A stretch of 64,000 nucleotides of DNA from Pseudoalteromonas rhizosphaerae (lineage in GTDB: Bacteria; Pseudomonadota; Gammaproteobacteria; Enterobacterales; Alteromonadaceae), in assembly GCF_902498845.1 (NCBI RefSeq), contig NZ_CABVLM010000010.1:62001-126000 (forward strand). Reading direction: 5' to 3'. Every line of letters starts with the position of its first letter. Position 1 is the first letter of the stretch. This document shows, piece after piece, positions 18,791-28,105 of this stretch. Both the position numbers and the translations under genes were made by a program. The notes below the pieces were generated by a model, which was not told the DNA's origin, did not search any database, and was given only the letters and a program-made list of their open reading frames with translations.

Positions 18791-19420
18791 TTAATTGTTA
18801 CTTTTCATAAATTGTTCAAGCACGGTAATAATATCTTGATGTACTAATTGCATACTTTGACCTGCATTGACTGTTTTAATAGTGTCATCACTATTTGCGA
18901 GTTCTAAATAGCGTGCGCGGGTACGTTCAAAAAAACTCAATGCTTGTTGTTCTATACGATCCAGTTCACCGCGTCCTTTCGCACGGGCAAGGCCCACCGC
19001 AGGTTCAATGTCCAAATAAATGGTCAGATCTGGTTTTAAACCTTTTAATACAATATTGGCGAGAGAATCTAACGTAGTAGCGGCAATTTCACGTCCGCCG
19101 CCTTGGTAAGCCTGCGATGATAGATCGTGACGATCGCCTAATACCCATTGTCCTTTAGCAAGTGCTGGACGAATAACATTATGTAGCAGTTGCGAACGGG
19201 CTGCATACATCAGCAGTAATTCTGTTTCGCTGGCAATCTGTTCGACATGGTTATCTTTTACAATAGTGCGCAGTGCTTCAGCGATGGGTGTGCCGCCGGG
19301 CTCGCGTACATTAATAAAATCAACTTTGTGCTGCTCTAAAAACTGTTGGCAAATTGCTATAGCTGTCGATTTACCGGCCCCTTCTAAGCCTTCAATCACA
19401 ATAAATTTTGCTGCTGTCAT
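18791..19420 (-). CDS. tmk: Thymidylate kinase
   Basis: 209 residues, normal length. It phosphorylates dTMP to dTDP. The P-loop GLEGAGKST is at 11-19, the dTMP-binding REPGGTPIAE follows near 40, and the DR(H/Y) motif is GDRHDLSSQAY. The lid segment ARAKGRGELDRIEQ carries arginines typical of the bacterial type II enzyme. AGAGAG precedes the ATG. It lies 54 bp after mltG and directly before holB. Confidence 0.96.
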   Translation of the reverse strand: MTAAKFIVIEGLEGAGKSTAIAICQQFLEQHKVDFINVREPGGTPIAEALRTIVKDNHVEQIASETELLLMYAARSQLLHNVIRPALAKGQWVLGDRHDLSSQAYQGGGREIAATTLDSLANIVLKGLKPDLTIYLDIEPAVGLARAKGRGELDRIEQQALSFFERTRARYLELANSDDTIKTVNAGQSMQLVHQDIITVLEQFMKSNN

Positions 19421-19474
19421 GATCTCTCTTTTTAGTTTGAAAAAGCATTAATCGGCTTTCTCGTTTTATATTCT

Positions 19475-20476
19475 TTACTCTGATTTGCTTAACTGTTTTT
19501 GATAACGTAAGTAATCTTGTACTGCTTTGTTATGTTCTTTTAAGGTTTTAGAAAATTGATGGCTACCATCGCCTTTGGCAACAAAATAAAGGTACTCAGA
19601 CTCAGGTGGATTGACTGCTGCAAGTATTGCCGCTTTTGACGGCATAGCAATCGGCGTAGGCGGTAAGCCATTAATTTTATATGTATTATACGGAGTATGA
19701 TTAGTTAAATCTTTACGTTTTATATCACCATCAAAGTCAGCACCAATGCCATAAATCACGGTTGGATCAGTTTGCAAGCGCATTTTTGTATTTAGTCTAT
19801 TAGTAAATACAGAGGCTATTAATGGCCGTTCGCTGGCAAGGCCTGTTTCTTTTTCAATAATTGAGGCCATAATCAATGCTTCGTAGGCCGTTTTAAACGG
19901 TAAATCAGCAGCCCTGTTTTGCCAAGCCTCATCAAGTACATTTTGCATTATTTTATGCGCTCGTTTGAGCACTGAGCTTGTCGTATCATTAGCATGATAA
20001 TAATAGGTATCAGGAAATAACCACCCTTCTAAATGCTGCTCAGAGCCGACTATTTGCTGAGATAACTCACCAAGACTTAAATCTTGACGAAGATACTGGG
20101 CTTTACTTATTGCCGCTAACACGTCACGAAGTGACTGACCTTCAATAATTGTAAAACTAAAGCTTACTTGTTTACCTTGATTGATTTGCCGAATGTTATC
20201 AAGCACCGTGGCGTTATTAAGTTGATATAAACCAGCTTTTAAATCCGTCAGTGTCGGATCGAGTTTCGCGAGTATCTGATAACGTAAGCACCCATCTAAC
20301 CATTTTTTTGCTTGCCACTGTTGGCAGAGTTGATTAAACCCCGTGCCTTTTTTAACTTCAAACAACGTATTCGCTGGCGCTTTTAAACTACTGTTAATAG
20401 TAGCTTGCAACTGTTGATAACCAACTCCAGTTACCAATAATGCTAGCAACACAATCGATATAATCACTCTTAACAC
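19475..20476 (-). CDS. mltG: Endolytic murein transglycosylase MltG
   Basis: 333 residues. An N-terminal membrane anchor (about 5-22) is followed by a LysM-like segment and the YceG domain. The catalytic Glu lies in ASIIEKETGL near residue 207, followed by NRL and QTDPTVIYG, all typical. It cuts nascent glycan strands and sets their length. The start codon overlaps the end of pabC by 7 bp, so the two are translationally coupled. Confidence 0.95.
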   Translation of the reverse strand: MLRVIISIVLLALLVTGVGYQQLQATINSSLKAPANTLFEVKKGTGFNQLCQQWQAKKWLDGCLRYQILAKLDPTLTDLKAGLYQLNNATVLDNIRQINQGKQVSFSFTIIEGQSLRDVLAAISKAQYLRQDLSLGELSQQIVGSEQHLEGWLFPDTYYYHANDTTSSVLKRAHKIMQNVLDEAWQNRAADLPFKTAYEALIMASIIEKETGLASERPLIASVFTNRLNTKMRLQTDPTVIYGIGADFDGDIKRKDLTNHTPYNTYKINGLPPTPIAMPSKAAILAAVNPPESEYLYFVAKGDGSHQFSKTLKEHNKAVQDYLRYQKQLSKSE

Positions 20477-21312
20477 GCGGACTCCTTGGTAAATAAACCA
20501 TGCAATAATACTAAACTATTTGCTAACTCAAATTGCATACCATCAATCGCTGTAACAGGCACAATTCCCATTAAGCTATTACAACTAAATACTGCCTCCA
20601 TTTGCAGCAATTGTTCTAGCTTAATATCAGTAAATTCAATGGTTAACTTATCACACAGTGATTGCAGATAAACCCCTTGAATGCCACAGTTTTGCAAACT
20701 TGGACTAAAAACTCGACCATTTTTAATAGCAAAAATATTTGCCGCAGAGGTTTCAATCACATTATTGTGATAATCACACACCAGTACATCATCACAATCT
20801 TGCCCTTGCATGGCGCGTTTGATCATTACTTGCTCTAAACGATTTAACGTTTTCAAACCAGCAAGCAATGGTTGCGATGCAAGTTGCACAGGGCTAATAG
20901 CGAGTTTAATACCTTGTTGTGCTAATTGAGCGTAGTGTGAAGGAAACGGTAATAGCGACAGTACAATCAATAAATTGCTTTGTTCAGGAAGGCCATAACC
21001 ACGCCCTCCTTCACCACGTGTAACCACTATTTTTAATACGCCCAGCGAAACCGTCTTAATATACTCAGCGATTGCTTGCTGCAGTGCCGATAAATCCAGC
21101 TCACCAAAACTAAGTCGCTGCGCGCATTCAACTAATCGTGCACTGTGAAGTGGCCAATGCTCTACTTGAGCATCAACTATTTTTGCCGTTGTAAAAAAGC
21201 CATCGCCATAATTAAAGCCGCGATCATTGCTACTTATGCTAACGCCTTGCTGTGGCGTGACTAATTTTATTGTTTGCGCTATGTGAGTTTTTTGTTTTGG
21301 CATATTTTGCAT
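20470..21312 (-). CDS. pabC: Aminodeoxychorismate lyase
   Basis: 280 residues. A PLP enzyme of fold type IV that releases pyruvate from aminodeoxychorismate to give p-aminobenzoate for folate. DRGFNYGDGFFTT, KTLNRLEQV with the PLP lysine, and ETSAANIFAIKNG are family hallmarks. The first ATG at 21312 is only 1-2 bases past the T-run of the fabF terminator and has no ribosome-binding site; the ATG at 21303 is an alternative start. Expression probably depends on read-through from fabF. Confidence 0.92.
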   Translation of the reverse strand: MQNMPKQKTHIAQTIKLVTPQQGVSISSNDRGFNYGDGFFTTAKIVDAQVEHWPLHSARLVECAQRLSFGELDLSALQQAIAEYIKTVSLGVLKIVVTRGEGGRGYGLPEQSNLLIVLSLLPFPSHYAQLAQQGIKLAISPVQLASQPLLAGLKTLNRLEQVMIKRAMQGQDCDDVLVCDYHNNVIETSAANIFAIKNGRVFSPSLQNCGIQGVYLQSLCDKLTIEFTDIKLEQLLQMEAVFSCNSLMGIVPVTAIDGMQFELANSLVLLHGLFTKESAC

Positions 21313-21313
21313 A

Positions 21314-21339
21314 TAAAAAAGCCCAGTAACAACTGGGCT
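21314..21339 (-). terminator. Terminator between fabF and pabC
   Basis: On the minus strand an 8-bp stem AGCCCAGT/ACTGGGCT with a four-base loop is followed by six T. It sits 27 bp after the fabF stop and immediately before the pabC start codon, so it should reduce transcription of pabC and the genes beyond. Confidence 0.85.
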
Positions 21340-21366
21340 CTTATTTTGTCTCGTTGTTAAAAAAGA

Positions 21367-22605
21367 TTATACCTTTTTAAATACCAACGAGCCATTAGTA
21401 CCACCAAAACCAAATGAGTTACATAATGCGTAATCAAGTTTCGCATCACGAGCCGTGTGTGGAACGTAGTCCAGATCACAGCCTTCATCAGGGTTATCAA
21501 GATTAATTGTTGGTGTTACTTTTTGATCTTGTAACGACAAAATAGTGATAATTGATTCAACAGAGCCTGCTGCACCGAGTAAATGACCCATCATAGATTT
21601 TGATGAACTCACCATCACATCTTTGGCAGCATTACCAAAAATTGACTTAACTGCAGAAGTTTCTGCTTTATCGCCAGCGTTAGTCGATGTACCGTGAGCA
21701 TTAATATAACCCACTTGATCTGCATTGATTTGCGCATCGTTTAAAGCATTTTCCATTGCCAAGGCTGCACCGGCACCATCTTCTGGTGGCGACGTCATGT
21801 GATAAGCGTCGCCGCTCATACCAAAACCAACCAACTCAGAGTAGATTTTTGCACCTCGGGCTTTCGCATGCTCGTATTCTTCAAGTACGATAACACCAGC
21901 ACCATCAGCAAGTACAAAGCCATCACGGTCTTTGTCCCATGGACGAGATGCAGCTTGCGGATCGTCGTTTCGGGTTGATAACGCACGTGCAGCGTTAAAC
22001 CCCCCCATACCAATTGGCGTTGAGGCTTTCTCTGCACCACCGGCAACCATCGCATCAGCATCGCCATAAGCAATCATGCGCGCAGCGTGACCAATGTTGT
22101 GTAAACCTGTTGTACAGGCTGTCACGATAGAGATATTTGGACCACGTAGACCGTGCATAATCGATAAATGACCAGAGATCATATTGATAATGGTCGACGG
22201 CACGTAAAAAGGAGAAAGCTTACGTGGGCCACTGTTTAATAACTTTATGTGGTTTTCTTCAATAAGTGTTAAACCACCAATGCCCGAACCCACAGCAACA
22301 CCAACGCGGGCTGCGTTTTGCTCTGTGATCTCAAGGCCAGAATCTTGTAGTGCTTGTACACCTGCTGCAATGCCATACTGGATGAACAAATCCATTTTTT
22401 TAGCATCTTTTGCCGGCATATAGGCTGACGCATCAAAATCATTCAGCAAACCAGCGAACTTGGTGCCAAAACTAGATGTATCAAAATGAGTGATAGTTTG
22501 GATACCACTTTTGCCATTTAACAAGCCTTGCCAGGTTGATTCAACATCATTACCTAGCGGCGTCAACATTCCTAAGCCAGTTACGACGACTCGACGTTTA
22601 GCCAC
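21367..22605 (-). CDS. fabF: 3-oxoacyl-ACP synthase II
   Basis: 412 residues, normal length. It elongates acyl-ACP with malonyl-ACP and, in gammaproteobacteria, controls the temperature-sensitive unsaturated chain elongation. Catalytic Cys164 lies in [24 protein letters not shown] and [13 protein letters not shown] supply the two active-site His. [13 protein letters not shown] ends the protein. It follows acpP by 118 bp as in the standard order. Confidence 0.97.
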   Translation of the reverse strand: MAKRRVVVTGLGMLTPLGNDVESTWQGLLNGKSGIQTITHFDTSSFGTKFAGLLNDFDASAYMPAKDAKKMDLFIQYGIAAGVQALQDSGLEITEQNAARVGVAVGSGIGGLTLIEENHIKLLNSGPRKLSPFYVPSTIINMISGHLSIMHGLRGPNISIVTACTTGLHNIGHAARMIAYGDADAMVAGGAEKASTPIGMGGFNAARALSTRNDDPQAASRPWDKDRDGFVLADGAGVIVLEEYEHAKARGAKIYSELVGFGMSGDAYHMTSPPEDGAGAALAMENALNDAQINADQVGYINAHGTSTNAGDKAETSAVKSIFGNAAKDVMVSSSKSMMGHLLGAAGSVESIITILSLQDQKVTPTINLDNPDEGCDLDYVPHTARDAKLDYALCNSFGFGGTNGSLVFKKV

Positions 22606-22688
22606 GGTTTGCCTCCAATAAGGGAATTATTATTTTTCTGGTGGGTATTAATACCCAAATGCGTGGAAATACAGGGTATAGATAGATT

Positions 22689-22710
22689 AAGGGCAGCGAA
22701 CGCTGCCCTT
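22689..22710 (-). terminator. Hairpin between acpP and fabF
   Basis: AAGGGCAGCG and CGCTGCCCTT form a 10-bp perfect stem around two bases. There is no T-run on the minus strand, so it may be an RNA-stabilising or partial termination structure rather than a full terminator. It may explain how the very abundant acpP message is made at higher level than fabF. Confidence 0.5.
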
Positions 22711-22723
22711 AATATGCGATTGA

Positions 22724-22960
22724 TTACTCAGCGTGAGCCGTTACGTAATCGATTGCAGCTTGTACTGTAGTGATCTTTTCAGCTTCTTCATCTGGGATCT
22801 CAGTATCGAACTCTTCTTCAAGAGCCATTACTAATTCAACAGTATCAAGTGAATCTGCGCCTAAGTCATCAACGAAAGAAGCTTCATGCTTTACTTCTTC
22901 TTCTTTAACACCTAGTTGCTCAATGATGATTTTCTTTACGCGTTCTTGGATGTCGCTCAT
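22724..22960 (-). CDS. acpP: Acyl carrier protein
   Basis: 78 residues from ATG at 22960 ([12 protein letters not shown]), chosen because GGAAAG precedes it and because it is the universal ACP start; the frame extends nine codons further without support. Ser37 in [10 protein letters not shown] receives the phosphopantetheine. The acidic composition is typical. It carries all intermediates of fatty-acid synthesis made by the neighbouring enzymes. Confidence 0.98.
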   Translation of the reverse strand: MSDIQERVKKIIIEQLGVKEEEVKHEASFVDDLGADSLDTVELVMALEEEFDTEIPDEEAEKITTVQAAIDYVTAHAE

Positions 22961-23011
22961 TCTTCTTTCCTTTATTAAAAACGCCAATGCGTTATTTTCA
23001 GATTGCGGCGT

Positions 23012-23040
23012 AGTTTACGGCGCATAATTCTGTGATTCAA
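23012..23040 (-). promoter_or_regulatory. Probable acpP promoter
   Basis: On the minus strand TTGAAT (23040-23035) and TAAACT (23017-23012) are spaced by 17 bases, predicting a start near 23005 and a 45-base leader for acpP. The 240-bp gap between fabG and acpP is much larger than other gaps in the operon, consistent with a separate strong promoter. Confidence 0.5.
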
Positions 23041-23200
23041 GGATTTGCTGATAATTTTTTATCTGGTCAAACCTCTTGACGGTTATTTGTGTCTTTTATC
23101 GCTTATTTTCAGCACGAATTCAAGTATGTTTAAAGCAAGTTAACAAAAAATTCAACATTTTTCGACAAGCCGCCTCAAAACAAAATAGGAACAAAGTTCC

Positions 23201-23947
23201 TTACACCATGTACATCGCACCATTTACGTGCAAAGTTTCGCCTGAAACATACGCTGCTGCATCAGATGCTAAGTAACATACTGCGGCAGCAATTTCATCC
23301 GGTTGGCCTAAACGCCCAGCAGGAACATTAGCAAGCGTAGCTGCTTTTTGCTCGTCAGTTAAGCTGTCGGTCATATCTGTTTGAATAAAACCAGGAGCAA
23401 CTACGTTGACTGTAATACCACGAGAAGCAACTTCACGCGCTAACGACTTAGAAAAACCAATTACACCCGCTTTAGCTGCTGCGTAGTTAGCTTGCCCTGC
23501 ATTACCCATTGTACCAACAACTGAACCTATATTGATAATTCGACCGTTTTTCTTTTTCATCATCGGGCGTAACACTGCTTTAGATAAACGAAAAACTGAG
23601 CTCAAGTTAGTATCAATGATATCGTCCCACTCTGCATCTTTCATACGCATAAGTAAGTTATCGCGGGTAATACCAGCATTATTTACTAATACGTCGATAT
23701 CGCCTAAATCTGCTTTTATCGCAGCAAGTGTCGCCTCGATCGACGCAGGATCAGTTACGTTTAACGCATAACCTTTACCATTCTCGCCTAAGTATTCGCT
23801 GATATTTGCAGCACCAGACTCGCTGGTTGCAGTACCGGCAACTTTAGCACCTTGTGCTACCAATGTAGTGGCGATTGCTTTACCAATACCGCGACTAGCG
23901 CCTGTAATTAGGACAACTTTGCCCTCTAACGAAAATAAATTTGCCAT
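23201..23947 (-). CDS. fabG: 3-oxoacyl-ACP reductase
   Basis: 248 residues. NADPH-dependent reductase of the short-chain dehydrogenase superfamily. TGASRGIGKA binds the cofactor, NNAGITRDNLLMRM is the NNAG motif, and the Ser-Tyr-Lys triad is in NIGSVVGTMGNAGQANYAAAKAG. Ribosome-binding AGTAGGA precedes the ATG. It starts 12 bp after fabD stops. Confidence 0.97.
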   Translation of the reverse strand: MANLFSLEGKVVLITGASRGIGKAIATTLVAQGAKVAGTATSESGAANISEYLGENGKGYALNVTDPASIEATLAAIKADLGDIDVLVNNAGITRDNLLMRMKDAEWDDIIDTNLSSVFRLSKAVLRPMMKKKNGRIINIGSVVGTMGNAGQANYAAAKAGVIGFSKSLAREVASRGITVNVVAPGFIQTDMTDSLTDEQKAATLANVPAGRLGQPDEIAAAVCYLASDAAAYVSGETLHVNGAMYMV

Positions 23948-23959
23948 TTTTTCCTACTC

Positions 23960-24886
23960 TTATTTTGCTTCGTCAATGGCAGTTTGGCTATTCACCGAAC
24001 CACATACCATTGCTTTATCAATGCGTTTAGCAAGACCCGTTAACACCTTCCCAGGGCCAAACTCGTAGCTTTGGGTAATGCCCTGCGCTACCAATGCTTG
24101 TACTGTTTCTGTCCATCGTACTGGACTGTATAGTTGACGCACTAATGCATCTTTAATAGCGTCCGCTGAACTTGCAGCTGTTACATCAACATTATTAATT
24201 ACATCACACTTAGGTGTATTAAATGTTAAAGCAGCTAAATCTTTTGCTAATTTTTCTGCCGCTGGTTTCATTAGTTCACAATGTGAAGGTACGCTTACCG
24301 ATAAAGGCAATGCACGTTTTGCACCGGCTTCTTTACACGCTTCTGATGCTCTGTCTACTGCGGCTTTATGACCTGCAATCACAACTTGACCCGGTGAGTT
24401 ATAGTTTACTGGTGCAACCACTTCACCTTGTGCTGATGCCAAGCACGCGGCTTTAATTTCGTCATCACCTAAACCAATGATCGCAGCCATTGAACCCACG
24501 CCTGCTGGCACAGCTTCTTGCATATATAAACCACGGTTTTCAACCAATTTTACAGCTTCGCCTAAGCTCAACACATCAGCACATACCAGCGCTGAGTATT
24601 CACCTAAACTGTGACCTGCCATCGTTACGTCTGCATCTGGATTTGCAGCAAGCCATTGGCGGTAAATTGCCACCGATGCTGTTAATAATGCCGGTTGCGT
24701 ACGATGGGTTTGATTTAATTCTTGTTCTGGACCATTAAGTACTAATGCAGCCAAATCATAACCAAGTGCCGCTGATGCTTGCGCGAACGTCGCTTTAACA
24801 ATATCAGATTGCTCTAATAGTTCACTTAACATACCCACAGATTGTGAGCCTTGACCCGGAAAAACAAGTGCAATTTTTTGTGCCAT
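23960..24886 (-). CDS. fabD: Malonyl-CoA:ACP transacylase
   Basis: 308 residues, normal length. It loads malonate onto ACP. FPGQGSQSVGML opens the protein; the nucleophile Ser is in AGHSLGEYSALV near residue 92, and VPSHCELMKPA carries the catalytic His. It follows plsX by 59 bp; in most related genomes fabH stands between plsX and fabD, but there is no room for it here. Confidence 0.97.
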   Translation of the reverse strand: MAQKIALVFPGQGSQSVGMLSELLEQSDIVKATFAQASAALGYDLAALVLNGPEQELNQTHRTQPALLTASVAIYRQWLAANPDADVTMAGHSLGEYSALVCADVLSLGEAVKLVENRGLYMQEAVPAGVGSMAAIIGLGDDEIKAACLASAQGEVVAPVNYNSPGQVVIAGHKAAVDRASEACKEAGAKRALPLSVSVPSHCELMKPAAEKLAKDLAALTFNTPKCDVINNVDVTAASSADAIKDALVRQLYSPVRWTETVQALVAQGITQSYEFGPGKVLTGLAKRIDKAMVCGSVNSQTAIDEAK

Positions 24887-24945
24887 ACTTTGCTCTTTTA
24901 ATTAAACAAATAAATAAATGTTTAAGTACACACCTGACATAGTAA

Positions 24946-25989
24946 TTAATCGTCAGTTGCGACTTTTTTAGTTGAATGTGTTTGCTCGAAGATAGCTGCA
25001 ATTTTTTCAGGAAGTTGACGTTCCACCTCTCTAGCAGCTTCGTCGATAGCAGCATGAAATGCTTTAGCTGAGGCATTTCCATGGCTTTTTACGACAATAC
25101 CGCGCAATCCTACCAGAGAAGCGCCGTTATACTGGTCGGGGTTCACCCGTTTATAGAGTTTTTTTATTACTGGCTGTAACATAAATGCTAAACATTTATA
25201 GAAAAAGTGCTTTTGCAGTGCTTTGGTAAGCTTAAACATAATCAGCTTGGCAATCCCTTCACAGGTTTTCAAAGCCACATTGCCCACAAAACCTTCACAG
25301 ACGATCACATCTGATTTACCAGTAAAAATATCACTACCTTCGCTGTAACCAGTATAATTAAGGTAGCTACATTGTTGCATCAGTTGTGCAGCTTGTTTGA
25401 TATCTTCATGGCCCTTAATGTCTTCGGAGCCAATATTTAATAAACTCACTTTTGGACTATCACAGCCCAGTGCTTGCCCTGCGACAACCGAACCCATAAT
25501 GCCAAATTGATATAAGGTTTGTGCATCACAATGCACGTTCGCACCTAAATCAAGTAAGTAAACCGGATTTTTTCGCTCAGTTGGCACAGCCGAGATCAAT
25601 GCAGGACGTTTTACGCCTGGCAACATTTTCAGCACATAGTGAGCCATAAATAATAATGCACCGGTATTTCCGGCACTAACGCACGCTTGTGCCTCACCTG
25701 ATTTAACTAAATCAAGGGCAACGCGCATTGAGGAATCTTTTTTAGATCGCACAGCAGAAGACGGTTCACAGCTATTGGTGACTACTTGACTACAATGACG
25801 AATTATTAAACGAGGATGAGATAGAGAATCGAGAGACTCGAGTTCTTTAGATATTACTTGTTCGTTGCCACATAAGATCAATCTTAGGTTGGCATTTGCA
25901 TTTACCGCGTTAACGGCTGCGGGGATAGATGAACGGGGGCCATAATCGCCCCCCATCATATCTAACGCAATTGTTAGATTGGTCAGCAT
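24946..25989 (-). CDS. plsX: Phosphate acyltransferase PlsX
   Basis: 347 residues. It makes acyl-phosphate from acyl-ACP for PlsY in phospholipid synthesis. [12 protein letters not shown] at the start, [20 protein letters not shown], and [17 protein letters not shown] are signature segments. Peripheral membrane enzyme. It starts 12 bp after the rpmF stop. Confidence 0.97.
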   Translation of the reverse strand: MLTNLTIALDMMGGDYGPRSSIPAAVNAVNANANLRLILCGNEQVISKELESLDSLSHPRLIIRHCSQVVTNSCEPSSAVRSKKDSSMRVALDLVKSGEAQACVSAGNTGALLFMAHYVLKMLPGVKRPALISAVPTERKNPVYLLDLGANVHCDAQTLYQFGIMGSVVAGQALGCDSPKVSLLNIGSEDIKGHEDIKQAAQLMQQCSYLNYTGYSEGSDIFTGKSDVIVCEGFVGNVALKTCEGIAKLIMFKLTKALQKHFFYKCLAFMLQPVIKKLYKRVNPDQYNGASLVGLRGIVVKSHGNASAKAFHAAIDEAAREVERQLPEKIAAIFEQTHSTKKVATDD

Positions 25990-26001
25990 AAAAGCAATCT
26001 C

Positions 26002-26172
26002 TTATTTAGAAATTACTTGAACGCCTTTGTAGTAACCATCTGCAGTCACATGGTGACGACGATGAGTCTCACCAGATGTTTGGTCTACAGTTAAAGTTGG
26101 ACCACTGATCGCATCGTGTGAACGGCGCATGCCGCGTCTTGCACGAGACTTTTTGCTTTTTTGTACAGCCAT
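26002..26172 (-). CDS. rpmF: Ribosomal protein bL32
   Basis: 56 residues read from ATG at 26172: [20 protein letters not shown] opens it, then a basic, His-rich tail ending VQVISK. This is the standard bL32 N-terminus and length for gammaproteobacteria. The cysteine pairs of the zinc form are absent, so it is the C-minus type. It begins 9 bp after yceD and is followed by plsX, the conserved order. Confidence 0.97.
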   Translation of the reverse strand: MAVQKSKKSRARRGMRRSHDAISGPTLTVDQTSGETHRRHHVTADGYYKGVQVISK

Positions 26173-26181
26173 AGTCTTCTC

Positions 26182-26706
26182 CTAAGAATCTTTCTTAAGT
26201 TGTTTCAAAATATCAAATGGATTTGGTTTATCATCTTCCGCTTTTAAAACACCAAAGCTGGCAGGCTTTGCTGAATAACTGCATGAAGCTTCGTTGTGGG
26301 TAGCAACTAATGGCACGGCTAAAATTAGTTCGTCTTCGATTAAATCAAAAACGTTAACTTCACCATTTTCATCAAGCGCTACTTCATCGTAGTCTTCTGG
26401 AAAAATCTCTAACTCTGTATCCTCACCGACTGGTGAATAAACAAAGTCTTGAACCAAATCCAACCCTAAATCACCATTACAACGTTGACAAGTGACAGTA
26501 ACATGTGTGGACAAATTGCCTCTAATCACAGCGAAACCTTGATCATCGTTTTTGCAATGAATTTTTACCGCTATTTCACCTACTTCTTCCTGCACAACTT
26601 CCCGTAAACGGGTAAGTTTTTCAAGCGGTACAATGCCGTCATACTTTAAACGGTGTTGCGCTGCCTTGCCTGGATGAAGAGTGATGGGAATTTTCACCTT
26701 TTGCAT
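26182..26706 (-). CDS. yceD: 23S rRNA accumulation protein YceD
   Basis: 174 residues, DUF177 family. Starts MQKVKIPITLHPGKAAQHRL, like the enterobacterial protein. A CQRCNGDLGL pair in the middle and a late Cys may bind metal; KPNPFDILKQL is the conserved C-terminus. YceD is needed for normal 23S rRNA accumulation and is coupled with rpmF in nearly all gammaproteobacteria. No ribosome-binding site is visible upstream, and the predicted promoter would leave almost no leader. Confidence 0.93.
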   Translation of the reverse strand: MQKVKIPITLHPGKAAQHRLKYDGIVPLEKLTRLREVVQEEVGEIAVKIHCKNDDQGFAVIRGNLSTHVTVTCQRCNGDLGLDLVQDFVYSPVGEDTELEIFPEDYDEVALDENGEVNVFDLIEDELILAVPLVATHNEASCSYSAKPASFGVLKAEDDKPNPFDILKQLKKDS

Positions 26707-26715
26707 AGGGGCTGC

Positions 26716-26744
26716 ATCATATAGATAGTTACTTGGTTAGTCAA
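26716..26744 (-). promoter_or_regulatory. Promoter of the yceD-rpmF-plsX-fab operon, likely leaderless
   Basis: On the minus strand TTGACT (26744-26739), 17 bases, then TATGAT (26721-26716). Both hexamers match five of six. Transcription would start near 26709, about three bases before the yceD ATG, so the first cistron may be translated from a leaderless message. Confidence 0.65.
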
Positions 26745-26848
26745 AGTAAAAAACCAATTTTAGCTGGTTTTTCGCGATTCATTTCTTTGTTTTGCCAACG
26801 GATCTGATTTATCCTAACTCAATCTAATTTTCATTAGGAAAACAATCC

Positions 26849-27442
26849 ATGCAGCACCCGCTTATTTTAGCCTCAAGTTCACCCTTTCGTCAGTCTTTAT
26901 TGCAAAAATTTAATCTGCCGTTCGACAGTTTTTCACCTGATATTGACGAATCAGCACTACCCGATGAAGCCCCAGTTGAACTTGTAAAACGCTTAAGTGA
27001 ACTCAAAGCACGCGCAGCCACTACACTTTTTAAACAAGGCTTAGTAATTGGCTCTGATCAAGTTGCCGTATTTGAGCAACAAATCTTAGGCAAACCACAC
27101 AACAAAGAAAATGCCATTAAACAACTGAGTTTATTTAGCGGTAATACAGTCACATTTCTAACGGGCTTATGTGTTTATGATATTCAAAGCAATAAAACAA
27201 AAACCCTAGTTGAACCCTTTAATGTTACATTTAGAACACTGACACAAGCACAAATAACTGCTTACTGCGACGCAGAGCAACCCTACAATTGTGCCGGCAG
27301 CTTTAAAAGCGAAGGCTTAGGTATTTGTTTATTTGAAAAGCTTAGCGGTGATGACCCTAATAGCTTGATTGGTTTACCACTTATCAAACTCAGCCAATTA
27401 TTGACTGAGTTTGATCTGGATGTGTTAAGTAATCAAGACTAA
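26849..27442 (+). CDS. yceF: Maf-family nucleotide pyrophosphatase, YceF type (m7GTP)
   Basis: 197 residues. LILASSSPFRQSLLQKF is the Maf phosphate-binding start; IDESALPDE, LVIGSDQVAVF and GKP follow as in YceF, and the C-terminal GDDPNSLIGLPL is conserved. YceF-type Maf proteins hydrolyse 7-methyl-GTP, a housecleaning role. The gene is divergent from yceD, the classic neighbour arrangement. Confidence 0.92.
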   Translation: MQHPLILASSSPFRQSLLQKFNLPFDSFSPDIDESALPDEAPVELVKRLSELKARAATTLFKQGLVIGSDQVAVFEQQILGKPHNKENAIKQLSLFSGNTVTFLTGLCVYDIQSNKTKTLVEPFNVTFRTLTQAQITAYCDAEQPYNCAGSFKSEGLGICLFEKLSGDDPNSLIGLPLIKLSQLLTEFDLDVLSNQD

Positions 27443-27460
27443 CTATTTATTCGCTACGAC

Positions 27461-28105
27461 TTAAACTAAACGCGCAGCTAGTTGCTGATACGAATCAACT
27501 GTCGCAATCGGTGTAAACTCGTTTAGCTGCTGGGCGTTATGCACCCCCATAGTTACACCTAAACGGTCAATATTGGCCGCTTTTGCCATCGCCATATCTA
27601 TTTTAGTGTCGCCAATCATCAGCGCATCATCATGGCTAATATTAAGTTCATCCAGCAGTTGCAACAACATATCAGGAGCTGGTTTTGACAATGCATCATC
27701 ACTGGTGCGGGTCGCTACAAAGTAATCCCGTAACTGTGTTTCATCCAGCAAGCGTTCAAGGCCGACTCGGCTTTTGCCGGTAGCAACAGCTAACAATACG
27801 CCACGGTTTTTTAATGCCGCTAAAGTCTGTTCTACATCAGCAAATAAAGGCGTAGGCGTGTTATCAAGATGTTTATACTGATGCTTATAACCGGCGATTA
27901 AATCAGCGTGTAAATGGCTCTGCTGAGGAAATAACACCGTCACGGCCTGCTCAAGTGATAAACCAATGATATTTTTAACCGCCTCGTCAGTGGGGCAAAC
28001 TACACCACAGACTCTCGCTGATTGATGCATACAGTTAACTATTTTAGCAACTGAATCCATCACCGTGCCATCCCAATCAAATATAACTAATTTATAGGGT
28101 TTCAC
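27461..28105 (-). CDS. HAD-family phosphatase, phosphoglycolate-phosphatase-like
   Basis: 214 residues. Motif I is FDWDGTVMDS with Asp10 and Asp12; motif II is AVATGKSRVGL, motif III a Lys in SKPAPDML, motif IV MIGDTKIDMAMA. The helical cap between motifs I and II is typical of the Gph/PGMB class. Its start overlaps the rluC stop by 4 bp, an arrangement also seen in Vibrio and Shewanella. The exact substrate cannot be told. Confidence 0.88.
   Translation of the reverse strand: MKPYKLVIFDWDGTVMDSVAKIVNCMHQSARVCGVVCPTDEAVKNIIGLSLEQAVTVLFPQQSHLHADLIAGYKHQYKHLDNTPTPLFADVEQTLAALKNRGVLLAVATGKSRVGLERLLDETQLRDYFVATRTSDDALSKPAPDMLLQLLDELNISHDDALMIGDTKIDMAMAKAANIDRLGVTMGVHNAQQLNEFTPIATVDSYQQLAARLV

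Noticed and set aside
22961..22987. Nine extra codons in front of acpP
   Set aside because: The standard MSDIQERV start has a proper ribosome-binding site.
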